The notes: a model not told the origin generated them from the sequence alone. Positions 22,158 to 33,280 are shown, counted from the stretch's first letter. The stretch is 64,000 nucleotides of DNA from Doryteuthis pealeii (GCA_023376005.1 CM042176.1:10114351-10178350); one strand, 5' to 3'. Translations and numbers: made by a program.

Positions 22158-23221
22158 ATGCAATCAATGGATTATTTGGAACTTCGGGCTGTAATCAAGT
22201 ATCTGAAGATCAAAGGACTCACTGGTAAAAAAGCACATGCAGAACTTGTTTCAACCCTTGCCGATAATGCCCCCTCCTACGCTATGGTCAAGAAATGGTA
22301 TGCCGAATTTGCCCGCGGACGAACCAGCACAGACAATGCACCAAGATCCGGACGTCCGGTTGGAGTTTCGACGCCAAAGATGATGAACAAAGTCCACAAA
22401 CTCATTCTGGCCGACCGCAGAAGAACAATCCTGCAAATCTCAAAAAAACTAGATATTAGCTACGGTACCGCCCAGTCGATCATTACCGACAAACTCGGAA
22501 TGAGGAAAGTCGCTTCTTGCTGGGTTCCTCGATGTTGTCTCTGGACCAAATGCTCGCTCGAGTGGCTGCTTCAGTGGAAAACCTAGCTCGATGGCGCAAG
22601 AATCCCGAAGACTTTTTAGACAGGCTGGTCACCGTGGGTGAGACTTGGGTGCATCACTTTGATCCTCCCGCAAAGAGACAGAGCTTACCACCCGTGGAGA
22701 ATTCCGAATCGCCACCTCCTCCCAAAAAATCGCGGACAAACCCCCCGCCGGGCAAAGTCCTGGCGACCGTCTTCTGGGACTCGGAGGGTGTCATCATGAC
22801 CAGCTTCTTGGAGAAAAACCGTTCCATCAACAAGGAATACTATTCGCAGGAACTGAGCCGTCTCCAAGAAGAACTGAAGAAAAAACGATGCGGGAAGCTC
22901 TCCAAGGGCATCTTGCTTCTCCAAGACAACGTGCCCGCACACACGGCACTGCACTCGGTGGCGACTGCAGTTCAATGCGGATTTGAGTTTCTACGTCACC
23001 CCCAGCATTCCCCCGATTTGTCCCCCTCAGATTATTACCTTTTCCCCCTGTTGAAAGAAAAACTCCGCGGACAGAAATTCGATGCTGATGATGCTGTTAT
23101 TGATGCTATACAGTCTTTCCTGGAAGACCAGGATGTGGAGTTCTACAGATCTGGTCTGTTGAAACTAGAGAAGCGCTGGGTTGAGTGCATCGACAAAGAA
23201 GGAGATTATGTTGAAAAATAA
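22158..23221 (+). pseudogene. Mariner-like (SETMAR-type) transposase, frameshifted
   Basis: The start is taken at MQSMDYLELRAVIKYLKIKG (22158, or ATG at 22167). The N-terminal helix-turn-helix region includes GKKAHAELVSTL and AMVKKWYAEFARGRTS, followed by GRPVGVSTPKMMNKVHKLI and SIITDKLGMRKVASCWVPR. One frameshift at about 22525-22540 moves the reading to MLSLDQMLARVAAS. The catalytic domain follows: VTVGETWVHHFDP, LLQDNVPAHTALH, HSPDLSPSDYYLFPLLKEKL, then RWVECIDKEGDYVEK and a stop. The second and third acidic residues are present, but the first is Gly where DE(T/C)W is expected. Total length is about 345 codons, usual for mariner. Frameshift and lost catalytic Asp make it inactive. No clear terminal inverted repeats. 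Confidence 0.92.
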
Positions 23222-23239
23222 TCATCTGTCATGTAAAAT

Positions 23240-23290
23240 AAATTTTTTTTTTTTCAAATTAGGTTATGGACTTACTGACTTACCTGTATA
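23240..23290 (+). repeat. AATTAGG(T/C)TATGGACTTA end motif, first of three
   Basis: A T-run then CAAATTAGGTTATGGACTTA just after the transposase stop. The same block recurs at 23445-23490 and 24283-24335, usually followed by a TA microsatellite. It may be the right end of the mariner family. Confidence 0.55.
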
Positions 23291-23379
23291 TATATATATA
23301 TATATAATTTTATATTCTCAAAAATGTAGGAATAAAAAACAAAGTTTTCCAAAAATCAGATTTATTTATAGATGGTGAA

Positions 23380-23428
23380 GTCGACGTTAAAACATTTTGG
23401 TTTATCATAAAACCATCATCAGGATATC
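23380..23428 (-). ncRNA. Hammerhead-like ribozyme motif, family H3, copy 1
   Basis: Minus strand: CUGAUGA (23422-23416), stem II UGGUUU/AAACCA with a UAUGAU loop, then AAA where GAA is expected, A15.1, stem III AUGU-UUUA-ACGU and C17, giving a GUC cleavage triplet. Copy 2 at 23840-23885 has the correct GAA but a changed CUGAUAA, so together they imply a complete consensus. Stem I is short (GUC/GAC). Confidence 0.5.
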
Positions 23429-23496
23429 ATAATAATTATAGATTTATTTTTTCTAATTAGGCTATGGATTTATTGATTGACTTATGTATGTATTAC

Positions 23497-23750
23497 TGGT
23501 TTAGCTCAGTCGATTGAGTGTCCAGCTGGGAACCTTAAAGTTTCTAATTCGATACCAGCCCTCGCCAACTAAGCGTATGAGTAGCACAGGGATCTGTGCA
23601 GTAAAGTAAGGAGTTGACGGTAGGTGTGGAGCTTCACCTCAGATGCAAAAAACAAAAACAATCTACTTGGTCTAGCGCTAATGAAAAGGAGATAGACCCC
23701 CTCGCTGTCTGGCTGATACCAACTTTAGGCCACCCCGATGACTTTACTTA
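23497..23750 (+). mobile_element. SINE-T, near full length
   Basis: Head TGGTTTAGCTCAGTCGATTG, B-box region AATTCGATACC, body through AGTAGCACAGGGATCTGTGC and GCTAATGAAAAGGAGATAG to GGCCACCCCGATGACTTTAC. It separates two copies of the H3 sequence. Confidence 0.88.
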
Positions 23751-23839
23751 CTTATATATATATATAATTTTATATTCTCAAGAATGTAGAAATAAAAAAC
23801 AAAGTATTCCAAAAAATAGATTTACTTGTAAATGGTGAG

Positions 23840-23885
23840 GTCGACGTTAAAACATTTCGGTTTATTATAAAACCTTTATCAGGAC
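23840..23885 (-). ncRNA. Hammerhead-like ribozyme motif, family H3, copy 2
   Basis: Minus strand: GUC, CUGAUAA (G8 changed), stem II GGUUU/AAACC, GAA, A15.1, stem III AUGU-UUUA-ACGU, C17 and GAC pairing with the upstream GUC. The flanking sequence (ATTTTATATTCTCAAGAATG) matches that of copy 1. Confidence 0.5.
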
Positions 23886-23894
23886 ATTAGGATG

Positions 23895-24282
23895 GGTATC
23901 CTCATCACCAGGTTGCGCTAGTAGCATGAATACCTTTGACAACCTCTCGCCAACCATCTGTATCATTCATTGCCTTCAGGAGGTCCTCTGTACAGCATCC
24001 AGTATCTGCACTGAGCTGGTCAATGTAGGTTTGGATGGCTCACACTGATGTGCCCATGTGCAGGTTTCCACAGGAGAACATCACTTATGAGTTCATCCTT
24101 GCTTCTCCAGCTGTGTCCAGTATGTCTTGTTCATCTGACTCAGATGGTTTGAGTGATAGGTGGCAGGTGGCCATGCAGCTGCTTTCTTTTGGAGTGTTGT
24201 TTTCACAATTTGTTAAAGATCACATACAGCATTCTTGTGCAGCTCCGATCTAACTTATTTTCTAGGCGTTTTGTTAGGGTTC
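23895..24282 (-). pseudogene. Non-LTR retrotransposon RT C-terminal fragment
   Basis: Nucleotide match to the better copy at 43473-43889: GAGAACATCACTTATGAG, GGTGGCAGGTGGCCATG-type segments and CATTCTTGTGCAGCT. The frame has several stops. Confidence 0.8.
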
Positions 24283-24462
24283 AAATTTTTTTTTTTTTTC
24301 AAATTAGGCTATGGACTTAATGATTTACATATATATATATATATCTATTATATATAAAAGGAAGTTTGGTATGTACGCGTTGATGTATAACACCAAAACG
24401 GGAGATCACTAGGATTTGAAATCTTGCATACACATTTATATCCTTCTAACTAAGAAACACGC

Positions 24463-24525
24463 CAAATTTATCAGTCAAGAGTAGTTCCCCTTTGTTTATG
24501 TTGGAGTTATAGGAAATAACCGAAT
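24463..24525 (+). mobile_element. MITE-C right half
   Basis: TTTATCAGTCAAGAGTAGTT CCCCTTTG then a diverged end with TTATAGGAAATAACC, as in 29069-29258. Confidence 0.6.
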
Positions 24526-24534
24526 AACGGGTTC

Positions 24535-24700
24535 AGTTCAAAGTTCCATAAAGGCTCTCGATTACGACATGAAGGCTCTCAGGTTTGACAAGTAGGTTCC
24601 TGAGTCAGACAAGACATACCTGAAGAAGGCCAGAGGGCACATCAGCTGAAACGTTGTGTATATAACAATAAAGATGAGGACAATAGTCCAAATAATGTTA
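24535..24700 (+). mobile_element. H1 retroelement 3' part
   Basis: GTTCAAAGTTCCATAAAGGC, 21-bp type repeats, CTGAAGAAGGCC (24620), GCTGAAACGTTGTG and AACAATAAAGATGAGGACAA. Confidence 0.78.
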
Positions 24701-25324
24701 CATACTCATACACATATACCCATGTTGGGTATATACACAATAGAAGTTCTTTCACTAGAGAGGGGAGATAGATAGGTAGACAGAGAGATGATATGTATAT
24801 TTGCATTATTTAGTTCTTTGTCTGTTTGGCCCATTCGATCTTACAGGTACGTTCACAATTCATGACTTCTCAATAATTGTAACACTTCATGTTCCAAATA
24901 TTCGCTTTGACTTCTATTTTGTTGGTTGTTCATCTTTGATTCATTTTTTCTTCTTGGTCAGTCTTTTTGCCAAGACATGCATCAACCAACAACACCGTGT
25001 TATTTCTTTAAACTTTTATTCTTAACTACTTTTCTTTTTCTAACTAAACTAACTAACACAGCACGCGTGTGCAGGTGAGCCCCAGCTAAGGCAAGAACAT
25101 GCTTCTCGTCTGACGTCCAAGCTGGTACTGATGAGTTAACTAGCTCTCATGTGACTTCATGTGATTCTCGGCTTTCCCATGTCTCGGGTCAAAGGTCTCC
25201 AACGGTCTGTATCTTTCTATGGAAAATCGCTGCCTATGACATGAAAAAGACTATCCCTGCAGAACTACAGGCTGCCACATAGATTATGCAACATTAATTC
25301 AAATAATGCAAATTATTAAGCCAC
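24701..25324. other. No identifiable feature
   Basis: Moderately GC-rich between 25050 and 25290. No conserved peptide, RNA or repeat family recognised. Confidence 0.45.
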
Positions 25325-25560
25325 ATTTCAAAAATTCAGAAGTTCCATAAAAGCTCCCAATTACGACATGATGGCTCCAGAGTTCGACAAGAAGGTTTCT
25401 GAGCTCGAATAGAAGGTTCCTGAGTTCAAAGAGAAGGTTCCTGAGTTCAAGAATGTTCCAAGTCCAACAAGAAATACCTAAAGAAGGCTGAGGGACACAT
25501 CAACCAAAATGTTGTGTAGATAAGAATAAAGATGAGGACAATAGTCTGAATAATACAAAT
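25325..25560 (+). mobile_element. H1 retroelement 3' part with expanded 21-bp repeat
   Basis: From AGTTCCATAAAAGCTCCC through at least four units of the AAGAAGGTTCCTGAGTTC repeat, then a decayed tail (CCTAAAGAAGGCTGAGGG, CCAAAATGTTGTGTAG). It runs directly into the array that follows. Confidence 0.75.
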
Positions 25561-26705
25561 TATCAAGCCTCATCTTAAAAATTTAGACAAATAGTGTAGA
25601 TAAGAATAAAGATGAGGACAATAGTCTGAATAATCCAAATAATACTAATTATCAAGCCTTATCTCAAAAATTCAGAGATATAGTGTAGTTAACAATAAAG
25701 ATGAGGACAATAGTCTGAATAATCCAAATAATACTAATTATCAAGCCTCATCTCAAAAATTCAGAGATATAGTGTAGTTAACAATAAAGATGAGAACAAT
25801 AGTCTGAATAATACAAATGATACTAATTATCAAGCCTCATCTCAAAAATTCAAACAAATAGTGTAGATAACAATAAAGATGAGGACAATAGTCTGAATAA
25901 TACAAATAATACTAATTATCAAGCCTTATCTCAAAAATTCAGACAAATAGTGTAGATAACAATAAAGATGAGGACAATAGTCTGAATAATACAAATGATA
26001 CTAATTATCAAGCCTCATCTCAAAAATTTAGACAAATAGTGTAGATAACAATAAAGATGAGGACAATAGTCTGAATAATCCAAATAATACTAATTATCAA
26101 GTCTCATCTCAAAAATTCAGACAAATAGTGTAGATAACAATAAAGATGAAGACAATAGTCTGAATAATACAAATAATACTAATTATCAAGCCTCATCTCA
26201 AAAATTTAGACAAATAGTGTAGATAACAATAAAGATGAGGACAATAGTCTGAATAATCCAAATAATACTAATTATCAAGTCTCATCTCAAAAATTCAGAC
26301 AAATAGTGTAGATAACAATAAAGATGAAGACAATAGTCTGAATAATACAAATAATACTAATTATCAAGCCTCATCTCAAAAATTCAGACAAATAGTGTAG
26401 ATAAGAATAAAGATGAGGACAATAGTCAGAATAATACAAATTATCAAGCCTCATCTAAAAAATTCAGAGAAATAGTGTAGATAAGAATAAAGATGAGGAC
26501 AATAGTCTGAATAATACAAATTATCAAGTCTCATCTCAAAAATTCAGAGAAATGGTATATTAACAATAAAGATGAGGACAATAGTCTGAATAATACAAAT
26601 TATCAAGCCTCATCTCAAAAATTCAGAGAAATAGTATATTAACAATAAAGACGAGGACAATAGTCTGAATAATCCAAATTATCAAACCTCATCTCAAAAA
26701 TTGAG
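25500..26705 (+). repeat. ~89-bp tandem array derived from the H1 tail
   Basis: Each unit contains AATAAAGATGAGGACAATAG, TCTGAATAATACAAATAATA, CTAATTATCAAGCCTCATCT and CAAAAATTCAGACAAATAG. About 14 units, some 70-75 bases by loss of AATACTAATT. The first unit is the natural 3' tail of the H1 copy at 25325-25560. Confidence 0.93.
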
Positions 26706-26971
26706 AGAAATAACAACTGAAAGGATTTTAACGTTGACTTCACGTATCTACAATTAAATTTATCTTGCAGAATACTTTGTTTTTTCTTATTTCTACATAT
26801 CGTTGGATTTATTTCCGTGTCTTACCACCCATTCTCAAAAATCTCGGACTTTTCTTAGATTTATATGAACTGATATTTATTAAAACAGATATGAACTTTG
26901 ACATTATTTCACAAACAGTTGGATGACATAAATAAAAGCAAGTTTAGAAAATTGACTTACAGGATTCATAC

Positions 26972-27424
26972 TTTACGGGGTTAAACCGAACTTAACGGAC
27001 CTAAATTCCATCATTGTATGTCACCCCACCAAAAGAAAAAAAATACCAAAAATCAGGGAATTAACCGAATTTAATGAAATTTTCAGTGTTGATATATTAC
27101 TGAATAAAAGATGTAATGTACCGGTTATTTTATTCAAAACCTTTAACATTTTTTCAGGTCAGTTAACTTTAAACCATGTATCTTTGAGGCGTAACACAGA
27201 TTCTCAAGGATACGTGGTGCAAAGTTAACTGACCTGAAAAAATGTAAAAGTTTTTAAATAAAACAACTGGTGTATTATGTCTTTTATTTATTAATATATC
27301 AACATTGAAAATTTCATTAAATTTGGTTAATTCCCTGATTTTTGGTATTTTTTTTTCTTCTTTCGGCGGGGTGATATACAATGGTGGAATTTAGGTCCAT
27401 TAAGTTCGATTTAACCTTTTACAG
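26972..27424. mobile_element. Large foldback element
   Basis: The left arm (GGGTTAAACCGAACTTAACG, GACCTAAATTCCATCATTG, AAAAATCAGGGAATTAACCG) is repeated inverted on the right (CGGCGGGGTGATATACAATG, AATTTAGGTCCATTAAG). The arms are about 200 bp with a ~40-bp centre at AACACAGATTCTCAAGG. A related foldback is at 40093-40995. Non-coding. Confidence 0.85.
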
Positions 27425-27520
27425 CATGTCAACTCTTGTTGGGTTATTTTATACCAAAGACATTTTGTTTTATTCATTCTTGATGGTGACTGAAAATTTT
27501 TTTTTAAACTCCATTTTTGT
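27425..27520 (-). mobile_element. R1-related tail fragment
   Basis: ACAGCATGTCAACTCTTGTTG, GGGTTATTTTATACC and TTTATTCATTCTTGATGG, the minus-strand form of the R1-variant 3' end seen at 45940-46215. Confidence 0.6.
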
Positions 27521-27744
27521 AAACACATTAAAATGGCGGGAACAAAAGTACTTGTTTTGAATTTGTGTCTGTTCAGTTGTGTGAAGAAATCTACACAAGA
27601 AAGCATGACATCACACAATATTGTGTACTATATGAAAACCGTTTTTATGACAACTAGTGGAACCCGTGGAATTTCCACGGGTCCAAAACAAAATTGAAGA
27701 GAAGCTATTTAAGCCAGAAAAGATGATTTGCAATTTCATTACAT

Positions 27745-28095
27745 ATAAATCCTACCAATTGCCCTTATGGCAAACCCCAACCTTTTTTTATCATATGGGT
27801 GCTAGAAGGCAGTGGCTGAGGGTCTACATGTCCTGGGAATTACATTAAACTCTATCTGATGGTGAAGTTCCAGTTTTGGAGGTTTGGGGAATGTGGAGCA
27901 CCCCTTCATCACCATTGCTCCCTGGTCCACTCTGACCCAGAGTGGTAGTACCTGTTAGGGTCCCATCTATGGGTTAAATAGAAAAATGTATTTATAAAAA
28001 AATTGTATTATCCATTAAGAATTGATTTATTTCAAAACTTTATCGGCATTAAATGACCCACTGAGGTTGATATGCCGTAAAAAACAAAACAAACC
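27745..28095 (+). mobile_element. R1 retroposon copy
   Basis: From AATCCTACCAATTGCCCTTA through the full core to GATATGCCGTAAAAAACAAA. A second copy follows immediately. Confidence 0.87.
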
Positions 28096-28098
28096 AAA

Positions 28099-28345
28099 AA
28101 ACTCTATCTGATGGTGAGGTTCCAGTTTTGGAGGTTTGGGGAATGTGGAGCAACCCTTCATCACCATTGCTCCCTGGTCCACTCTGTCCCGGAGTGGTAG
28201 TACCTGTTAGGGTCCCATCTATGGGTTAAATAGAAAAATGTATTTATAAAAAAAATTGAGTATCAATTAAAAATTACTTTATTTAAAAACTTTGTCGGCA
28301 TTAATTGACCCACTAAGGTTGATATACCGTAAAACAAAACAAACA
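28099..28345 (+). mobile_element. R1 retroposon, second tandem copy
   Basis: Starts AACTCTATCTGATGGTGAGG directly after the A/C-rich tail of the previous copy and ends GATATACCGTAAAACAAAAC. Confidence 0.87.
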
Positions 28346-28635
28346 AATCTTACCAAAATGACCAAACATCTTCTGTAATTCACAATTTCAATATTACAAA
28401 TAAAACAATCATGCAATATTTTTTTAATTCATTTTAATTTTTCGTTTGGCATTTAAGTGACTCAAGACCATTTGGAATGTTTCATTTTGAAAATTGGGTG
28501 AAATAAAATGGGACAAATAAGAAATCTGTGATTAAGCGATACCAGATAATATGTATTCACATTTTTGCATTGCATCTTAGACGATTTGGACGGCCTCATT
28601 TTTATGCAGAGGGTGTTGCCAGATGATAATTTTTT
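28346..28635. other. No identifiable feature
   Basis: AT-rich spacer, no feature seen. Confidence 0.5.
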
Positions 28636-29040
28636 TTAATAATAATAATAATAATGAAATTTATTGTGTATAGTGCTCAGATGCACCACAACTCATCAAA
28701 GTCTCATGTCAAGTACACAGAATAATGTATTAGTGTCAGGAACATGAACAGTTTACAGTAGTAATATGCATGGATGTGTGCACGTGTGTGCTTATGTATG
28801 TGGAGAGTGGCATCAGGTATAGTGTCGGTGGACTACAGGAAGCATGGAGGCTTTGAAAGACTCGGTGCTTCGGCAGCCTATAAAAGACGCAGGCAGTTTA
28901 TTCCATGTCTCCGCAACTCTGAGCGTGAAAAAATGTTTCCGAAAGTCACGTGAGCAGTGCTGTTTTCTGACTTTGTAGGCAGGCCCACGTGTGTTAGAAA
29001 GATGGAGATCAAAAAGGTGCTCAATGGACGGAAGATTTAG
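28636..29040 (-). pseudogene. Non-LTR retrotransposon 3' end
   Basis: The minus strand encodes EHLFDLHLSNTRGPAYKVRK, HCSRDFRKHFFTLRVAETWN and KLPASFIGC, then FKASMLPVV and a stop. It ends in a (TTA)n tail at 28636-28655, the ATT-type 3' tail of this LINE. Only the last ~77 codons remain. Confidence 0.85.
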
Positions 29041-29068
29041 GAACAACCGTATTAATATATAGATTTTG

Positions 29069-29258
29069 CTAACATGATCAAAGGGGAACCACTCTTGACT
29101 GATAAATTATTTATTCATTCATTGATCTACTAGGAAAAAAGAAGATGGGGTTAGGGTTAGTGTTAGGGTTTAGGGTTAGTTTAATGGGAAAATAAATAAA
29201 TAATTTATCAGTCCAGAGTGGTTCCCCTTTGATCATGTTAGACTTATAGGAAATAACC
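29069..29258. mobile_element. MITE-C with internal telomere-like repeats, copy 2
   Basis: The left arm AACATGATCAAAGGGGAACC is inverted at the right (GGTTCCCCTTTGATCATGTT). The interior has GGGTTAGGGTTAGTGTTAGG at about 29148-29185. The outermost left end is missing. Confidence 0.78.
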
Positions 29259-29400
29259 AAAATGTATTTTATGCCAAAGAAATTTTGTTTGATTTATTCT
29301 TGTTGGGTATTCAATTTTTTAAAACTAATTCTTTAAAAACCCATTTTTGATCTATTTAACCCATAGATGGGACCCTAACAGGTACTACAACTCTGATATT
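29259..29400 (-). mobile_element. R1 fragments
   Basis: TTTTATGCCAAAGAAATTTTG and, at 29360-29395, CCCATAGATGGGACCCTAAC are minus-strand R1 pieces. Confidence 0.65.
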
Positions 29401-29820
29401 CATCCGGCTTTTTCACACACAATTAATTTTTTCTTTCCTGGTTTATGCATTTATGTAATTGTGTAACGAGTCTCTTCTATTCATGATGTTCTGAGGATAG
29501 TGTGAATAAACATTGAAATATCAACATGATTGTATAATGACTTTTAATTGATTATTGATTGGGGGTGTATCATGGATTCAGGGGATGTGTCATACCCAAC
29601 CCTAAAACTAACCCTAACCCTAACCCCAAACCCAACCCTAAAACTAATCCTAACAAGATGAAAATCTTGTCAAGTACCATTTTAAGAAATTAGATTTAAG
29701 ATTGTTTTAAAGTTTGTTTGAATCGCACAACTACTTTTTAAGCAATTACCTTTTAGATAATCCCAGATTGCTTGTCGAAAACCATTTTAATCTTTTAGCT
29801 TTTGGAGAGTTTGATGGTTT
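29401..29820. other. Unassigned; telomere-like CCCTAA patch
   Basis: Degenerate AACCCTAACCCTAACCCC at about 29595-29650. Otherwise nothing recognised. Confidence 0.5.
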
Positions 29821-29824
29821 AGAG

Positions 29825-29965
29825 GTTGATTTTGAAGCTATCACAATGCAGGTGTAAAGAAAAAATAATAAGGTAACAATGGTGTTGGGTGTTAACCTGT
29901 ATTTTATTCTTGAATTTTCGAGATAAAATCTCTTTTTCAGAAAATCTCTGGAACTGAAGTCGTCT
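29825..29965 (-). mobile_element. Penelope-like tail with degenerate hammerhead core (family H6)
   Basis: Minus strand: CUGAAAA, stem GAGAU-UUU-AUCUC, GAAA, then AUUC-AA-GAAU and A, followed by AAATACAGGTTAAC. G8 is changed. Related sequences lie at 46886-47062 and 53240-53335. Confidence 0.5.
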
Positions 29966-30169
29966 TGTTATGGCATTTCCAGCTTTTTTTTTCAGTTTTT
30001 TTTTTTTAACACTTTTGCTCTTAATAGATTTAAATTAGGTCAAATTTCCCTTTCTTAGAAATCTTGCAAAATGATTCTAATGTTTTTTTAAGATTCTCTG
30101 GTCGTATTTATTTTCTAAAAATCTAATTCACTTTGCAAACTCACTTTTCCCATTATCTTACCATTTCTC

Positions 30170-30176
30170 TCTATCA

Positions 30177-30230
<54 letters not shown>

Positions 30231-30480
30231 GTATTTCTCTTTCACACCCTTCCCCTCTCTCTTTCACTCACCCTTTTTCTTTTTCTTTCTCTTTCTCTCA
30301 CTAATTTTCCCTCTCACTCCATTACTCTCTCTCTCTTTCATTCTCTCTCTCCCCTCCCCCTCTCTAATTTTCCGCTTCTCTTCTTTTTATTTCTATATTC
30401 TTCTCCTTTTTATATCTTTTTTCCCACTTTTTGAACATCTAATAACCATGTACAGCTTATTTTTATTTTTATTTTTTCTC
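30170..30480 (+). repeat. CT-rich low-complexity tract
   Basis: A CT microsatellite of about 40 bases followed by irregular pyrimidine-rich sequence. The open frame (Ser/Leu/Phe-rich) is a composition artefact. Confidence 0.9.
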
Positions 30481-30988
30481 TGAAAAGTAAAATAAGTATT
30501 GTATTTAACCCCTACCTAACCACCTCCCTCACATGATAGAATTTTTCCTTTCTCTCAAAAGACCCTAGACTGAGGGTGGGGGGCTTTCTTTGTACTAAAA
30601 TGGGAGGAGACAATTGGACTTATACTAAGTTAAAACTTAAGTAGAACAAATAAGATCTAGCATCTCTAATCTTCTATATATATAAAAGAATGTTTCTGGT
30701 ATGTACATGTTGACTTATAACTCCGAGAAGAGATGTCATTCTGATTTGAAATCTCACAGACACATTAATGTGTTTCTAACTAAGAAACACACAAAATTTG
30801 TTTTTTGATTTTTACTAATTAAGTGATATAATTTAATAATTAAACAAAAATAAATCAATTTCTAGAACTCTTCACCGTAAGGAAAAATAAAGTAAGGAAA
30901 AATTGGGTCAAAAGGAAATGAATTAGACTAATACATTTCACTTTAACTCAACAGGCTAGGTACTCTCTCTCTTTCACCTAGTCTGTTC

Positions 30989-30989
<1 letters not shown>

Positions 30990-31053
<64 letters not shown>

Positions 31054-31315
31054 GTGTTTGTCTCTCTCAAATAAAATTATATTTTAAAACAAGTTTAGGA
31101 TTACATTTTTAAAAATAATATTTTAAATGTGAACAAGAAAAGCACTTCCTAAAAAAACAAAAATTGTAATATACAAATTCTCTGCGATTTTTTAAATTTA
31201 ATAAAATATTTTCCTCTTATTCTCTCTTACTCCTGTTTTCTCCCTTTCTCACTGATGGTGTTCCTAAAAGAAATTTAGTCTGGTCATAGACCGGGTACTT
31301 TTGCAAGTAATCTAT

Positions 31316-31366
<51 letters not shown>

Positions 31367-31620
31367 GTGTTTGTCTCTCTCAAATAAAATTATATTTTAA
31401 AACAAGTTTAGGATTACATTTTTTAAAATAATATTTTAAATGTGAACTAGAAAAGCATTTCCTAAAAAAACAAAAATTGTAATATACAAATTTTCGGTGA
31501 TTTTTTAAATTTAATAAAATATTTTCCTCTTATTCTCTCTTACTCCTGTTTTCTCCCTTTCTCACTGGTGTTCCTAAAAAAAATTTAGTCTGGTCATAGA
31601 CCGGGTACTTTTGCAAGTAA

Positions 31621-31683
<63 letters not shown>
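30990..31683 (+). repeat. 313-bp tandem duplication between CT microsatellites
   Basis: TTCTGTGTTTGTCTCTCTC, AAAACAAGTTTAGGATTAC and CCGGGTACTTTTGCAAGTAA occur twice, the two starts being 313 bases apart (31051 and 31364). CT runs precede, separate and follow the copies. Confidence 0.93.
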
Positions 31684-31687
<4 letters not shown>

Positions 31688-32025
31688 CCTGAGAATGTCA
31701 GAAGGGTATATATTACTATATAACAGAAGGTGACATACGTCACCCTTAGAAAATCCGAAGAAAGATTTAGTAAGTCTGTTACATAATTGTTAGTACCCTA
31801 ACAATTATATACAGTTAGTGTAGAAACCAAAATGGCTGTTTGGAATTACGGCCAGCAGCCTTTGAGTACGATGTCATGGAGGATTGAGTGATACGTGTTG
31901 AACTCATCTTGAACTCTTTTCCGGTAGATACCATGAGAATCAGTAGAGAAATGACAAAGAAGGCTTCTTCTGGTTTAGATTAGAAAGAGAGTTAGTATTG
32001 GATAAACCACAGAGAAAGCAAGTCG
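31684..32025. other. No identifiable feature
   Basis: Mixed-composition sequence, no feature recognised. Confidence 0.45.
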
Positions 32026-32420
32026 TAAGGATTAAAAGTAATATATACTTGAGATAAAACTCCGACAAGGGTTGATAAACAAAACATTTAATATGGTACA
32101 GCACATGGATATAACGAGATACATAAAGTATAAGGTGTACATAAACATACATACAAAAGTAGAGATAAAGACACATTCATGAATGGAAAAACATAAAAGT
32201 ACAGACATGAGACTAAGAATAATCCATGCTGTAAAAATCACTTACAGTAATGTAAGGGGGGCCAAAGCCCCAACAAGAAGGGGGTAGACCAGAGTCTAAC
32301 CCATAGTGGTGCCTCATGGGTCGAGCAACCGGAAAAGAGAAAAGAGACGTTCAAACCCTAGCGGGAACCCTCAAACTAAACGGGCAGACAACTCTCCAGG
32401 CAAATACGAAAGTGACGCCA
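32026..32420. repeat. LTR-like direct repeat, left copy
   Basis: Contains GATAAAACTCCGACAAGGG, CAGACATGAGACTAAG, CACTTACAGTAATGTAAGG, ACCAGAGTCTAACCCATAG and AACGGGCAGACAACTC. The copy at 32871-33280 is colinear at moderate identity. The ~450 bases between them have no recognisable gag or pol, so this is at most a short non-autonomous LTR-type element; orientation is unresolved. Confidence 0.6.
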
Positions 32421-32870
32421 CACGCGCTAGCGCGCTGCAGCACTCAATCTGTGCAGTTAGTCTGGGTGGGGATTTGGGAATAAAATATGATATAAAGAAA
32501 ATCAAAGACCAAGGGCTTCTGATAAACAAGAGATCCCTAATAGAAGACCAGACACAAAGTCCCCAAATGGAAAGTTCCAGACGAAGAAAAAGAACATAAG
32601 ATACCAAAGATGATCAGAAGAGTACATAGAGTGTATAACAAGTCTAAACCACAGCACAACTGGGATTGGCAAGAATACTGAGGAAAGTCCTGGAGAACTA
32701 AGAAGTTGTCACTCAAACTTCAAATGAGGATCACCAGTTACAGCTATTGCAAAAAAATTCAGAAGGACTTTGAGATTAAGAAGGATCACCTTATCCTAGC
32801 CAGTAGACCAGACCTGGCATTGGTTAATTGGGAATTGTAGTGGCTAACATGCTGGACTGGGACATTGTAG

Positions 32871-33280
32871 TGTAAGATTCAAAGTGATAATACTTGAAGA
32901 TAAAACTCCGACAAAAGTTGATAGACAAAACATTTTATATACAGCACAAGAATAAACAGGGTACATAATACATAGAGGTGTACATGAACATACATACATA
33001 AGTAATACAAAGTTACATGTAAAAGGATGAACATAAAAGCAACAGACATGAGACTAGGAAAAGTCCATGCTGTATGAATCACTTACAGTAATGTAGGGGG
33101 GGGGCAAAGCTCCAACAAGAGAGGGGTAGACCAGAGTCTAACCCATAGTGTCTCGTAGGTCGAGCAACAGGAAAAGAGAGAGAGACGTTCAAATCAGCCG
33201 CTTAAATATCAAAGGCCCCTAGCAGGAACCAGCGAAACTAAACGGGCAGACAACTCCCCAGGCAAATCCGAAAATAATGC
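32871..33280. repeat. LTR-like direct repeat, right copy
   Basis: Same blocks in the same order as 32026-32420, with a small extra segment around GCTTAAATATCAAAGGCCCC. Confidence 0.6.
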
